NCBI GenBank assembly: GCA_965644295.1
Contig: CBFFRP010000241.1
Location: forward strand, 140,972-204,971
DNA: 64,000 bases
DNA from: Paraphysomonas bandaiensis
Taxonomy: Eukaryota > Chrysophyceae
Direction: 5' to 3'
This document shows, piece by piece, positions 1-13,400 of the stretch; within the stretch, counting starts at the first letter, position 1, and every line of letters begins with the position of its first letter. The position numbers and the translations under genes were made by a program. A model generated the notes under the pieces. The model ran no database searches and had not been told where the DNA came from. It was given only the letters and a program-made list of their open reading frames with translations.

Positions 1-2
1 TA

Positions 3-3000
3 CCTACAGGACTACCTACTGGATCACCTACTGGGCAGCCGACGGGTCAGCCCACTGGACAACCGACAGGTCAACCTACTGGTCAGCCTACCGGACAACC
101 AACTGGCCAGCCTACAGGACAGCCAACAGGACAACCAACTGGTCAGCCAACTTGGGAGCCTACTGGACAACCCACTGGTCAACCTACTGGTCAGCCAACC
201 GGGCAACCTACAGCACTGCCGACAGGAGAGCCATCTGGTCAACCTACTGGGCAGCCTACAGGCCAGCCGTCTGGTCATCCAACCGGTGAGCCAACCGGTC
301 GACCTACAGGGCAGCCTACGGGACAGCCAACTGGTCAGCCAACTTGGGAGCCAACCGGTCAACCTACTGGGCAGCCGACGGGGGAACCAACAGGTCAGCC
401 CACTGGACAGCCAACCGGACAGCCAACTTGTCAGCCCACGGGACAGCCAACGGGACAGCCCACTGGTGAGCCTACGGGTCAGCCAACTTGTCAGCCCACG
501 GGACAGCCCACAGGACAGCCAACGGGACAGCCCACTGGTGAACCTACGAGTCAGCCAACTGGACAACCTACTGGTCAACCGACGGGAGAACCCACTGGGC
601 AGCCAACGGGTCAACCTACTAGTCAGCCTTCAGGTCAACCCACTGGTCAGCCAACGGGGGAACCATCTATACAACCAACTGGTGAACCTACTGGTCAGCC
701 AACAGGACAGCCCACAGGGCAACCAACAAGTCATCCAACTGGGGAGCCAACCGGTGAACCTACTGGTCAGCCTACAGGACTGCCCACAGGGCAACCAACT
801 AGTCAGCCAACTGGTGAGCCAACCAGGCAGCCTACTGGTGAACCGACGGGCCAACCGACTGGGCACCCGACGGGACAACCAACCGGGCAGCCTAGTGGTC
901 AGCCGACGGGTCTGCCGACAGGGCAGCCAACGGGACAGCCAACTGGGGAGCCTACCGGTCAGCCAACTGGTCAGCCTACTGGACAACCGACAGTTCATCC
1001 TACTGGTCAGCCGACGGGAGAACCTACTGGTGAACCGACTGGCCAGCCAAGTGGACTGCCAACGGGACAGCCGACTGGTCATCCTACTGGGCAGCCAAGT
1101 GGTAAGCCTACAGGTCAACCGACAGGCCAACCCACCGGTCAACCAACTGGTAAGCCCAGTGGTAAGCCCACGGGACAACCAACAGGCCAGCCAACTGGTC
1201 AGCCAACAGGTGAGCCTACTGGTCAACCAACAGGTCAACCTACTGGTCAGCCAACAGGTCAACCTACTGGGCAGCCAACAGGACAACCTTCTGGACAGCC
1301 TACTGGGGAACCAACTGGTCAACCGACAGGCCAGCCGACGGGGGAACCAACAGGACAACCAACTGGTCAGCCCACTGGACAGCCGACGGGACAGCCAACA
1401 GGCCAGCCCACGGGTCAGCCAACTGGTGAGCCTACTGGGCAGCCAACAGGTCAACCTACTGGCCAGCCAACAGGCCAGCCAACTGGTGAGCCAAGTGGAC
1501 TGCCAACGGGACAGCCGACGGGGGAGCCTACTGGACAACCCACAGGCCAGCCGACGGGGGAACCAACAGGACAACCAACTGGTCAGCCCAGTGGACATCC
1601 CACGGGACAGCCAACAGGTCAGCCAACAGGTCAGCCAACTGGTGAGCCAACTGGACAACCAACAGGTCAACCTACTGGGCAGCCAACAGGACAGCCAACT
1701 GGTCAACCTACTGGTGAGCCCACGGGACAGCCTACTGGGGAGCCAACTGGTGAACCGACAGGTCAGCCAACAGGCCAACCTACTGGTCAACCAACGGGTC
1801 AGCCCACTGGACATCCCACGGGACAGCCAACAGGTCAGCCCACGGGTCAGCCAACTGGTGAGCCAACTGGACAACCAACAGGTCAACCTACTGGGCAGCC
1901 AACAGGACAGCCAACTGGTCAACCTACTGGTGAGCCCACGGGACAGCCTACTGGGGAGCCAACTGGTGAACCGACAGGTCAGCCAACAGGCCAACCTACT
2001 GGTCAACCAACGGGTCAGCCCACTGGACAGCCGACGGGACAGCCAACAGGCCAGCCCACGGGTCAGCCAACTGGTGAGCCAACTGGACAACCAACAGGTC
2101 AGCCTACTGGCCAGCCAACAGGCCAGCCAACTGGTGAGCCCACGGGACTGCCCACAGGCCAGCCGACGGGGGAGCCTACTGGACAACCCACAGGCCAGCC
2201 GACGGGGGAACCAACAGGACAACCAACTGGTCAGCCCACTGGACAGCCGACGGGACAGCCAACAGGTCAGCCAACAGGTCAGCCAACTGGTGAGCCAACT
2301 GGACAACCAACAGGTCAACCTACTGGGCAGCCAACAGGACAGCCAACTGGTCAACCTACTGGTGAGCCCACGGGACAGCCTACTGGGGAGCCAACTGGAC
2401 AACCCACAGGCCAGCCAACAGGCCAACCAACCGGTCAACCAACGGGTCAGCCCAGCGGACATCCCACGGGACAGCCAACAGGCCAGCCCACGGGTCAGCC
2501 AACAGGTGAGCCTACTGGTCAACCGACAGGTCAACCTACTGGCCAGCCAACAGGTCAACCTACTGGGCAGCCAACAGGACAACCTTCTGGACAGCCTACT
2601 GGGGAACCAACTGGTGAACCGACAGGCCAGCCGACGGGGGAACCAACAGGCCAGCCGACAGGACAACCTACTGGACAGCCGACGGGACAGCCAACAGGCC
2701 AGCCAACTGGTCAGCCAACTGGTGAGCCTACTGGGCAGCCAACAGGTCAACCTACTGGGCAGCCAACAGGCCAGCCAACTGGTCAACCTACTGGTGAGCC
2801 CACGGGACAGCCTACTGGGGAGCCAACTGGACAACCCACAGGCCAGCCGACGGGCCAGCCAACAGGACAACCAACTGGTCAGCCCACTGGACAGCCAACG
2901 GGACAGCCAACAGGCCAGCCCACGGGTCAGCCAACAGGTGAGCCTACTGGTCAACCAACAGGTCAACCTACTGGCCAGCCAACAGGTCAACCTACTGGGC

Positions 3001-4442
3001 AGCCAACAGGCCAGCCAACTGGACAGCCTACTGGGGAGCCAACTGGTGAACCGACAGGCCAGCCGACGGGGGAACCAACAGGCCAGCCGACAGGACAACC
3101 TACAGGTGAGCCGACGGGACAGCCAACAGGCCAGCCCACGGGTCAGCCAACTGGTGAGCCTACTGGGCAGCCAACAGGTCAACCTACTGGGCAGCCAACA
3201 GGCCAGCCAACTGGTCAACCTACTGGTGAGCCCACGGGACAGCCTACTGGGGAGCCAACTGGACAACCCACAGGCCAGCCGACGGGCCAGCCAACAGGAC
3301 AACCAACTGGTCAGCCCACTGGACAGCCAACGGGCCAGCCAACAGGCCAGCCCACGGGCCAGCCAACTGGTGAGCCTACTGGTCAACCAACAGGTCAACC
3401 TACTGGGCAGCCAACAGGCCAGCCAACAGGTCAACCTACTGGTGAGCCGACTGGACAACCTTCTGGACAACCCACTGGTCAGCCCACGGGACAACCTACA
3501 GGTCAACCTTCTGGGCAGCCTACTGGGCAGCCAACAGGTCAACCCACAGGTCAGCCAACAGGGCAACCTACTGGTCAGCCCACCGGACAGCCTTCTGGTC
3601 AACCGACAGGACAACCCACAGGACAGCCAACGGCACAACCTACTGGTGAGCCCACGGGACAGCCAACTGGTCAACCTACTGGTCAACCGACCGGGGAACC
3701 AACAGGACAACCTACTGGTCAACCTACAGGACAGCCTTCTGGCGAGCCTACAGGGCAGCCAACAGGACAACCTACTGGGCAACCAACGGGACAGCCAACT
3801 GGACAACCTACTGGGCAGCCAACAGGTCAACCCACTGGACAGCCTACAGGTCAACCGACAGGTCAACCGACGGGCCAGCCAACAGGTCAACCAACTGGTC
3901 AGCCTACTGGTCAACCTACAGGACAGCCAACAGGACAACCAACTGGTCAACCGACAGGACAGCCCACTGGTCAGCCTACGGGACAACCCACAGGACAGCC
4001 AACTGGGCAACCAACAGGACAACCTACTGGACAACCCACTGGTCAACCCACTGGACAGCCTACAGGAGAGCCCACTGGTCAACCGACGGGCCAGCCAACA
4101 GGTCAACCTACTGGACAGCCCACTGGTCAACCTACAGGACAGCCAACGGGACAGCCAACTGGTCAACCGACTGGACAGCCCACTGGTCAGCCTACGGGAC
4201 AACCCACAGGACAGCCAACGGGACAACCTTCTGGACAGCCTACTGGACAGCCAACAGGACAACCCACAGGCCAGCCCACTGGTCAACCGACGGGCCAGCC
4301 AACAGGTCAACCTACTGGACAGCCTACTGGTCAGCCAACTGGTCAGCCGACGGGTCAACCGACTGGACAGCCAACCGGACAGCCAACTAGTCAACCGACT
4401 GGGGAGCCGACAGGTCAACCAACTGGTCAGCCCACTGGTCAA
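3..4442 (+). repeat. 12-bp coding minisatellite, about 370 PTGQ units
   Basis: The unit reads Pro-Thr-Gly-Gln (CCN ACN GGN CAR). Position 4 varies (Q, E, H, K, L, R) and position 3 is sometimes S, W, C or A. Register is kept exactly: the first Pro codon at base 3 and the last at 4443 are the same modulo 12, so no indel breaks the 12-bp period. Synonymous third positions vary widely between units, so the array is not freshly homogenised at the single-unit level. Pro/Thr-rich stalks of this kind are known from stramenopile surface proteins and are probably heavily O-glycosylated (inference). Confidence 0.95.
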
Positions 4443-7400
4443 CCTACAGGTTTGCCGACTGGCCAACCGTCTGGATGGCCTAGTTCTGAGCCGTCATCAA
4501 TTCCGTCAAGTGCGCCGACTAAGTTCCCGACCATGAGGCCCACTCTGTCTCCCACTGTTGGTGGAAAGCGGTCAACATCTCATCCAACTTGGCGTCCAAC
4601 GCGTAGGCCTACCTGGTGTCCCACTGAGTCGCCAACTTTTGCACCGTCCATTGATTATAGCCAGTACGCTTATGATGAGATGTATACTATGTACACGTCA
4701 TTAGACGCCCAAGACGACTTAGCCGTGTCATTTGGCTCGTTTAATTACAAAGGTTTAGATGTGGACAGTACATGTAGTGAGTGGCCATCTTTTCAAACGA
4801 ATGCATTTTCTATTCCTGTTGATGGTATTTCTGTGGAGTCAATATCTGTTGCGTATGGGTATAGATCAACTCTTGAATCTGCGTTTCACCAGAATATAAT
4901 CACTTGTGCTGACAAAGAAGTTGTAGACATAATGACTGATAATTTTTTAACGCAAAAAGAATTCTATGTTAATTGTGGTGGCAACAAGTGGAGATACGCC
5001 AAGTGCAGGTCTGGAAACTATGTGATTTGTATAAATTGTGGTACGACCAACAGACAGGGCTGTTATGATTATCCCCAAACACTGTTTCATCCTTGTTACA
5101 AAGGCAATACCCAGGAGACATTCTATTCACACTTGACGATTCAGCTAAAAGAATCAATCCTCTACCCTCAAATTCACGGGCAGTCAATCAATGCAAATGA
5201 AAATTCTTTAGTGGTCAACTTAAATATTTCAACGAACGGTGTGCTCTATTGCTCTGCTTTTCGTGTTGGAGATGTTATTCCATCGTCGGTCTCTCGAATT
5301 GTAAAGGACGGGGCCCAGACTGTTGTTGATGGAAATTCGAATGTGTCGTCAATATCTGCAGCCGTTTATATTGATGACCTTGATCCGATGACGACGTATA
5401 GTGTGTACTGCTATACTGAAGATTTCAGTGGTAACTCAATGGGAATTGAAGAAGTTTTGGCCACCCGTCAATTAGCGAATACAACTTGTTGTAGGCGCAT
5501 TTTACTATCGAAGGGAGTTCCATCTATTCAGCAATATGTTCTGGGAAAAGATGAATTCGAATTTAGTTTTACTTTGAACTCGTATCCGCAGCGAGAAATT
5601 CGCGTCGACATCGAATTGGTGGCAATTAATTGCGGTCGTACATATAATACGACCTGTGGAGTGGCAGAAGCATACCCTTCGCAATTTACGTTCTCTCCAG
5701 AGTCAATATCTCTGGAATCTGTGTTTGTCGTACGAGGAGAGACAGGTGATTATAATTTGTCTATATCCACTTACAGTTCCAAGTTAGATAGTGATTGGTA
5801 TCACGGAGTATATTCGAACCTCACTATAAATCCCTATGGGTCTAATATTGCCCCTCCCCGTATATCATCGGCGCAGTTTTCTCCCGATGGCAGAAAAATA
5901 TTGGTTCGGTTTGATTCTGCGACGCACAATGGGGGTGCTGATACAGATGGCTTTGATAAAGACTTCGATTGCGCGGAAGTTATGAATTTTGTTGGAATAT
6001 CATCATCCCAGTGCCGTTGGAGCACAAGCAAACTTCTAACGGTGTACCTACGCTACTCATCCAATGTGTACGTTAACATAGGAGATGTACTTACTCTATA
6101 TGCGGGAGTTGTAAAGGCAGCTTGTCTTGATGGATTTGTGTGCAGTGATTTTGTAGCAAACTCGCCACAATCTGTGGTCATTAAAAAATCTAGCAGTCAT
6201 GTAATTCCTGAGGTGTCTTTATCTGTTTCTGGGCGAACAATATCAAAATGCTCAAATTTATTGTTAGATCCAACGTTATCTAGGTTCAAGGGTGGTAGCA
6301 TGAGACCGTGGAAAAGTATTTCGTGGACCGTGACCGGCACAGGGGGTAATGCGACTGCGATATCACAGCTGTTAGATACCGAATATAGTTCAGATACTCA
6401 ACGTACGATTACAATCCCTTATTCAATGATATCTGTGGGGAAGTTAACGTTTTCGTTGCGTCTACAGGCATTTTGGGGGAAAAGTGCGGCTGTCAGTTCA
6501 ACAGTTACTGTAATTGATGACGTGGTTGCTGAGATAAGTATATTAGGCCCTGCTGTAAAGTCTATATTCCGATGGCAAGTACTGGAGTTATTTACACAAA
6601 CGGAGGTTTCATTTTGTTCTGTAAACGGGTCTACCAACTTCACAGCGTTCCAATATTTGTGGTCTGGATATAAAGGAACTAAATTTGAGAACACGCTTTC
6701 GTCTGTTTCGAATGATCCCAGGTCATTCAAACTACCGGCCTATAAATTGGCAGTTGATACCACTTACACATTTGTTGTTGACGTCCTGGCAGTTGATATA
6801 AATGCAATACAGTCCCGATATAGTACTAAAGTGAAAGTTGTTCGCTCCCATGTGGAGGCGGTTATATCTGGTGGCGATTACAGAGTTGTGTCTGCATATG
6901 AAAACTTTACGTTGGATGGCTCTGCTAGTTCTGATAAAGACTACCCTTCGAGCCCATTGACAGCTGTAGCTTGGAGTTGTATGGAGTTATCCCCAAATTT
7001 TGGTGATATATGTGACATACAGTTTTCCTCAAATAAAGTGCAGCAGATAGACACGAGAGGTCTTATCCAGAACAATGTTAATACTGAGAGAATGTTTCGT
7101 TTTGGATTGCGTGTGACGGGGTATGATGGTCTATATAGCACTGCATCTGTAACTGTAAGAGTCACTCCAGCATTCATTCCTCTTGTAGTGATAAAAGAAG
7201 TACAGCCAAAGTATAGTGTTTCACAGGGTTTCATATTATCATGTGACATTTTATCATCAAATTCAACTATAGCGCAATGGAATAGCACAGACGTTGCCCT
7301 TCAAAGCATATCCAGTACTCCTCTTGTACGATTTGTTCACACAAAGAATATATTTACATTTCAACTTGGTATTACTGCCAACAGTTTGTCTGCAGGGTCG

Positions 7401-10400
7401 TCATATTCTTTCCAGTTTCTTGTTTCTGAGCCATTGCATAATTTAACTTTTTTACAAGTCGCTCAAGTTACGGTCATAATGAATGAACCACCATCAGGTG
7501 GTAAGCTGGATATATTTCCTTCCGAAGGGTATGCTTTAAACACTACTTTTGTTCTTGATGCAATGAATTGGGACGATGATCCTGAAGATTTCCCCCTGAA
7601 GTATGTATTCAGCTCGTACAACGAGGATCCTTCCAAACAATATGTACTGAAGACTGCAAGTTATATTCCTTCAGTGAAGACATTTATTCCTCAAGGCATT
7701 GAATCTTTGGAGTACTCAGCTGTCTGCGTCTGCACTGTATACGACATTTATCGTAGCGAAGCCACAGCGAATAGTTCAGTATATGTGTGGCCTGCAGGTG
7801 CTGACCTACTTGTGGTCAGTGTCAATATGCAATTGGATGAAGCTCTAGCTCTATTTGATGCGAATTCTGTTCTCAGTATCGCTAGTTCAGCAGCTGAAGT
7901 GTTAAATACAGTGAACTGCTCGCTCGCCCCTGATTGTGCGTCTCTTAATCGTCTCCCATGCAAAGACACACCACATACTTGTGGCGAGTGTGCTTCAGGA
8001 GGATATGTAGGGATTAGTGGAGCCTCAAATGAAAAGTGTTTTGAGCTGAGTTCTATAAAAGGGTTTTCTGAGGATTGCTTAGATGATTCGATGTGTTTAA
8101 CTGGAGCATGTGTGAACAATACCTGTGGTTACAAAAGGAAGCAGTGTGCATCCAATTGCTCCCAGCATGGTGTATGCGAGTTTTACTATTACAATGGCAC
8201 AGCATTTTCGACTGTGACTAATACAGTCGGTGAAAATGCTTCCACAGAGAAACTGGAGTGTACAACTGGAGATTTTTATTGCTATGCGAAATGTACGTGT
8301 GACTATGGTTACTATGGTAAATCTTGTACCTTAGATGAAGACGCTTTCGAATTAGCTATCAATGTGAAAAACTCAATGTGCAATGGCATTTACCAATCAA
8401 TGTTTATTGAAGATACGTCGTCATCTGATGTCATCTACTCACGTGCCCGTACCGTTACCGATTTGCTACATGATGTCAGTGTACTGTCGGAGTCGGCATT
8501 GCTCAATTGCACGGCGGTATTGACCACCACTGTGTTTAATCATTTTGAGCTTCTCAATACTGATAGTGTGAACAGTGCAGTATTGCAGGCGCTGTCCAAT
8601 ATTGCCGCTTTAGGAAGTTCTCTAGACGATGATGTTCTGAACGACGTTTCTGATGCGGTTTCTCTAATGATTTTCAGTCGACAGGAATATATTGCAGCGG
8701 GAAACAGCGAGTTGAATTCTATTTCATCGAATATTCGATTTATTTCACACAAGATGTATGGCGAAGATATCGTTAACAACACCTTTTTATCTCCTCTGTC
8801 ATCTTATGAAGCAGCTATCGGTACTCTGAATTCGACGGAATTGGTGATAAACTCTCTAGACTACTCAGTAGAGGAAGTTTACGGAACATCTGTGATTCAA
8901 AACTCAGCAATGAGATCAGACGATAATTTTAGTGCAGCATCTCAACCTGTTCAAATTGATATTCACGACTATTCAACTATTCTTGGGGAATCTAGGCGAC
9001 TGTCGTCGAAGCCACAATCCGTGACTGTTGTTTTTCCGAACTATTTCCCGCTGGAGTACGTATCAGCCAATATTTCTACAGGAATTGTTAAGTGTCGATT
9101 ATCATCGAACAAGAAGAGTTTTCATGTTGAAGTGACTTGTAATGCAGCCCCTGGTGGAGTTCCCGAAACAGTGCAGGCTGTGAACTGTCCTGGTGACCGC
9201 TTGGCTGATGTGACATACGCATGTCCTAGCTATTCGTCGTATCCCCAGTGCGTTACATATGATGGTTATTCTTTTTCTGTTGACCCTGCCTGCACTGTCC
9301 AATCTTACACGTCTACAACTATAACCTGCTCCTGCGTCCGAGGTGGAGAAATCAGCGCTAGAAACCGCCAACGGAGAACATTGTCGGATTCAGTAACTAC
9401 ATACACTGTAACATTAGCGTCAGAAAAGGGTGTGACAGAAACGGACTTTCAGACTTCGTATATGTTTATTCCACTGTACTACAATAGTACTCCTGACCTT
9501 GTAGTAGTTTTATCAGTATCATGTTTCTTCGTAATGGGTATTCTGGTTAGCGCGTCATTTATGTTTATGAAACTGGCTCAGAACGATGTTATGAAACGGG
9601 GAAAATCGGACAAAGGATATTCGGCAGGCACATTTTTTGAAACCGCTATTCCTTTAGAGTTTTCTGATAACAAGTGGTCAAAGATATTTGTTCAGAAACT
9701 TCAAGATATACATGTACTCTTCAGCATCGTACACAAAGCCAGTGATAGATGTTTAAAGTGCTGTAAACTTTTCTCTCATATATTTACGTTTGTATTTGTA
9801 AACACTGTTTATGCAAATGTATTTTACGATGATAGAAATCTATGCGAGCAGATATCAGATATGCATGATTGCTTGACGGTACGAAAAAGTCGAATATTTG
9901 GAAGCGAATATTCTGCATGCAAATGGAATAAAAAGGATGACGTGTGCACTTATAACCCACCCCAGCTTAGCTATCGGGGAGTTGTTGTGGCGTCAGCCGT
10001 AGTTCTTGTGACTTCAATTTTGATAAACATATTCATTGAATTAGCATGGGAAAGAGTATATGTTTACGTAATCTCTGAGAATACTTTTCATCGGAAAACC
10101 AAATCCAGTCGGGTGTATGTCACTGATGATGAATTTTGTGACATGGATACTCCTAAGCGGAACATTCTTAGTATTGAGAGTGGAACAACTGAAAAGTGCT
10201 ATACTTGTATGTGCGATGAGCTAAGTGATTGGCAAAACACACGATCGAAGATGGCTATTGCATTGCGTTTATTTACTCTAAATGCTATCAGTTGTCAGCT
10301 GGGTGATCCGAAGAAAATATCTTCGAAATCGAATAAATATCATGGAAGTCGTGCCAGCAAATATGCAGACATGTCTCCTGAGCCGCGCGCGTTGCAATCT

Positions 10401-13400
10401 AATGTATCGTATTCCCGGTCTCTGTCACGCCAGTTTGGAGAGCGAAATATGAGTATATTGGCAGATGATGATAGCGATAGCAGTGGTGGACATGATATGC
10501 AAGCTCATACATCGTCTGTAAAAGGTGGTCGTACTCCCGAATGTAATCAACTGAAGCGAAATCTCTGTATATCTGACAGACAGCATTCCTCCTCGGTAGG
10601 TCGGCACCGAGGGGACTCCGATGTGTATATAGAGAGTGATGCGGATGATGCACATGGGAGTTCAACTCCGAATTTAGAAACTCAAGGCTTGCAGCTCCAC
10701 CTTGAAGAAGAAATGCATGGTGGGCCATTAAATGGCGACGAAAACGATAGGGATTTGACGACACTCAGACGTCAACTGACATCGCAGCTCAGTCAGCTGA
10801 CAAATATCATGCACGGACTGCCCGTTGACGAAACGGACTCCTTTTCACCTCACCTAGATACTCCAGAAAATGGTGATAGCTGTGACGAAAATTATCGTAG
10901 TCATGGTGACGTTGCAGTCAAAGACGAGGTCAGTTATTGTGAAAATGACATGTCCAGTTCAAAGTGTCCCCCATCTACTTCTCAGGTGTTGAATCCCAGT
11001 TCATTGACTGACAAACCCAATTTAGGTCGAGGGACAAATTCGAAAGAATCTCAACATGTGCTGGATGTTGACGGTATTACAAGAGGAGATCATTCTCCAT
11101 CAAATTCTACACTCCCAGTGAAATTCAGACTGGGTAGTGATGTTGAAAGCTTTGTGAGTAAGGTATCAACTCGAACGGAATTAGGTGTTAATAGCCAAGA
11201 CTATTCGAGAAATCGTATGTGTGCACACGAGCTCAAGGTAGAGATTGAACGAATAAGTGATTCTGATTACAAACAAATTCATCTCTTTCGGACTTTTCTC
11301 GTTTACGCACTTCCGCCAAGCAGAAGATCCATAGCAGAGCGGTTTTTACTTGGTCCCAGTGTGTTGGACAAGCACAAGTGCCCGAATTCCAGGGAGTTCA
11401 ATATTGTTTTTTTTGGCCTTATACTTTACTTTGCTGTAACTATATGTTATATGCTCTTGTATGGGGTTCATATGGATCGGAATGCTGTCAGGGTGTGGTC
11501 AATTATTCTCGGTGTTGTGGTAGTCCAAAAGTTAATTATGATTGATACCATAATGGTGTATTTGATTCATGTCGTTGTGGCAACATCAGTTAAACATGAT
11601 ATTCTGCGTCTGTGTTATCGTTTAAAGCGACATGGATACGCTATTATGAACAGGTGCACACTGAGCTTCAAGGTGCTGAACAGTGAAACTCAATTCAGTA
11701 ATCCGGCATGCATTGTAGCCAGACAGTTCCCTGAATACCCTTTATGTAGGCTATTGATTCAGTTGAATGACTGGGATTTGCCTTCGGTGTATAACCCTCC
11801 TAGCTTATACCAAAAAACAGAGTTTTTCATTTTGTATGGATTTTTCATTCTTGGTTCCAGACTTCCGATTGTTGTCAACAAATTTTTTATTGAGGTGTTG
11901 ATCGTTTCCGCTCTAGGCGTTGTTTTTGCTGTGATTCCTCAGATTAGGGTTGTTCATTTCTCGTACTTGGTGATTGTAGCTCTAGTGTTATTTGTGTTTT
12001 TGCTGATTGTGTATTATGAGTTTTTTAAGAAGGAAAGGAAACCGAGTGCACCGCAGTCGTCCCTATCGCCGTTAAGATCACCGCATCGCAGTGCAATTCG
12101 CCATGACTCCGGGTTACGGAGTGGAAAATCAGGGGGCTCGAGTGCAGTATCAAACAACGTGAGTAGACGGCTGAGTTTCAGCGGTGATGCAAAGGTACAT
12201 GATGATATCAGCTCACCAGTGAACTTCGAAGTTCATAGCCCGCCAGTAAGTTCTTCGTTCAAGCTAAGACTTCATCGATCTGAAGATGAAAAGAATGACG
12301 ATCTTAAAGATCTGAGGGCCAGCGAGAGTAAATTACTCGGAGCTTTTACAAATTTAGAGAAGTTCATAGCAGATTCGAGTCATTCTCCTTCGTTGGACGT
12401 TGAAATGAAACAAAATCAATACAGTACTGGTCATGGTATTTCTCTTCGGACACCACATGATATGGCCAGAACACCGAGCGTTGACGGAGGGAGCAAAAGT
12501 TGTGAAAACGATTCTGAACGTCATTCAGATAATGATTCATGTGTCAGTGACATGATTGTTGATAAAGAAGTAACCACAGAAGATGTCAGTAACGTTTTGA
12601 TTAAGTCAAAGCTGACAGAACAAATTCGAGAGGCTAGAAGGCTATCTTTAGAGCTCCGCCAACAAAAACTAATCAGAGCTCAGTCACTTCAAGAAAGACT
12701 AGAGAAAAAGAAATCTTCAAGACGAAAAGAACTTCTCAGCACAGGTGTCGACAAAGAGGAAGCTGTTATCAAAACTGAAGTTGAAATATCTCAAGAAGAG
12801 TCCAAAACTGAGGCCGAAATTGATTTGTTTTTGTCGGAACTACTAAAGACAAAAACTGCCGACATTAAACGAGAGCTTGTTAAAGTTTATGAAGAAGAGA
12901 TTTCCAAAATTGCTGCCGATGCAGAGAGAGAGAGACAGGAGCGTATCATTGCACTTGAAAATAAAATGAACAAGGAACGACAGGCGCATATACATGGAGA
13001 TATGGACATCAATGGTATTGGGGCTGCAACTGATCACATAGCGCATGGGGAATTGAGCTCGAAAGAAGTTGAGGAGCGTCGTGAGGTTGAGGACGAAATT
13101 TTTGAGAAATCGCATCAACAGAGAAAGTCCTTAATCGAAAGTGTACAGGCTGAGTATATGAAAGCCACGGAGCAGTTACAACATGAACTACTTGAAGACC
13201 GAAAGCAGAAAGTTTCCTCTCTTGAATCCCGGCTTGAGAATAGAAGACAATCAGCAACGACAGAGCTAATTAATATTGGGGTGTCTGAAGAAGACGCGAT
13301 TATGGCTGCAGAGATAGGGTTACATGATACCTTTCAAGAGGAGCTATCAAGAATTGAAACGGTAACCCAGAGTAATGTTGCCGAGATCATGAATGTGATG

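Noticed and set aside
3-4442. CRISPR-like regular array
   Set aside because: There are no spacers; it is a coding minisatellite in a eukaryotic gene.
24-4536. Long open frames in other phases and on the minus strand over the PTGQ array
   Set aside because: A 12-bp repeat without stop words keeps several frames open; their products are meaningless repeats. The frame continuing into the 3,476-residue non-repeat part is the real one.
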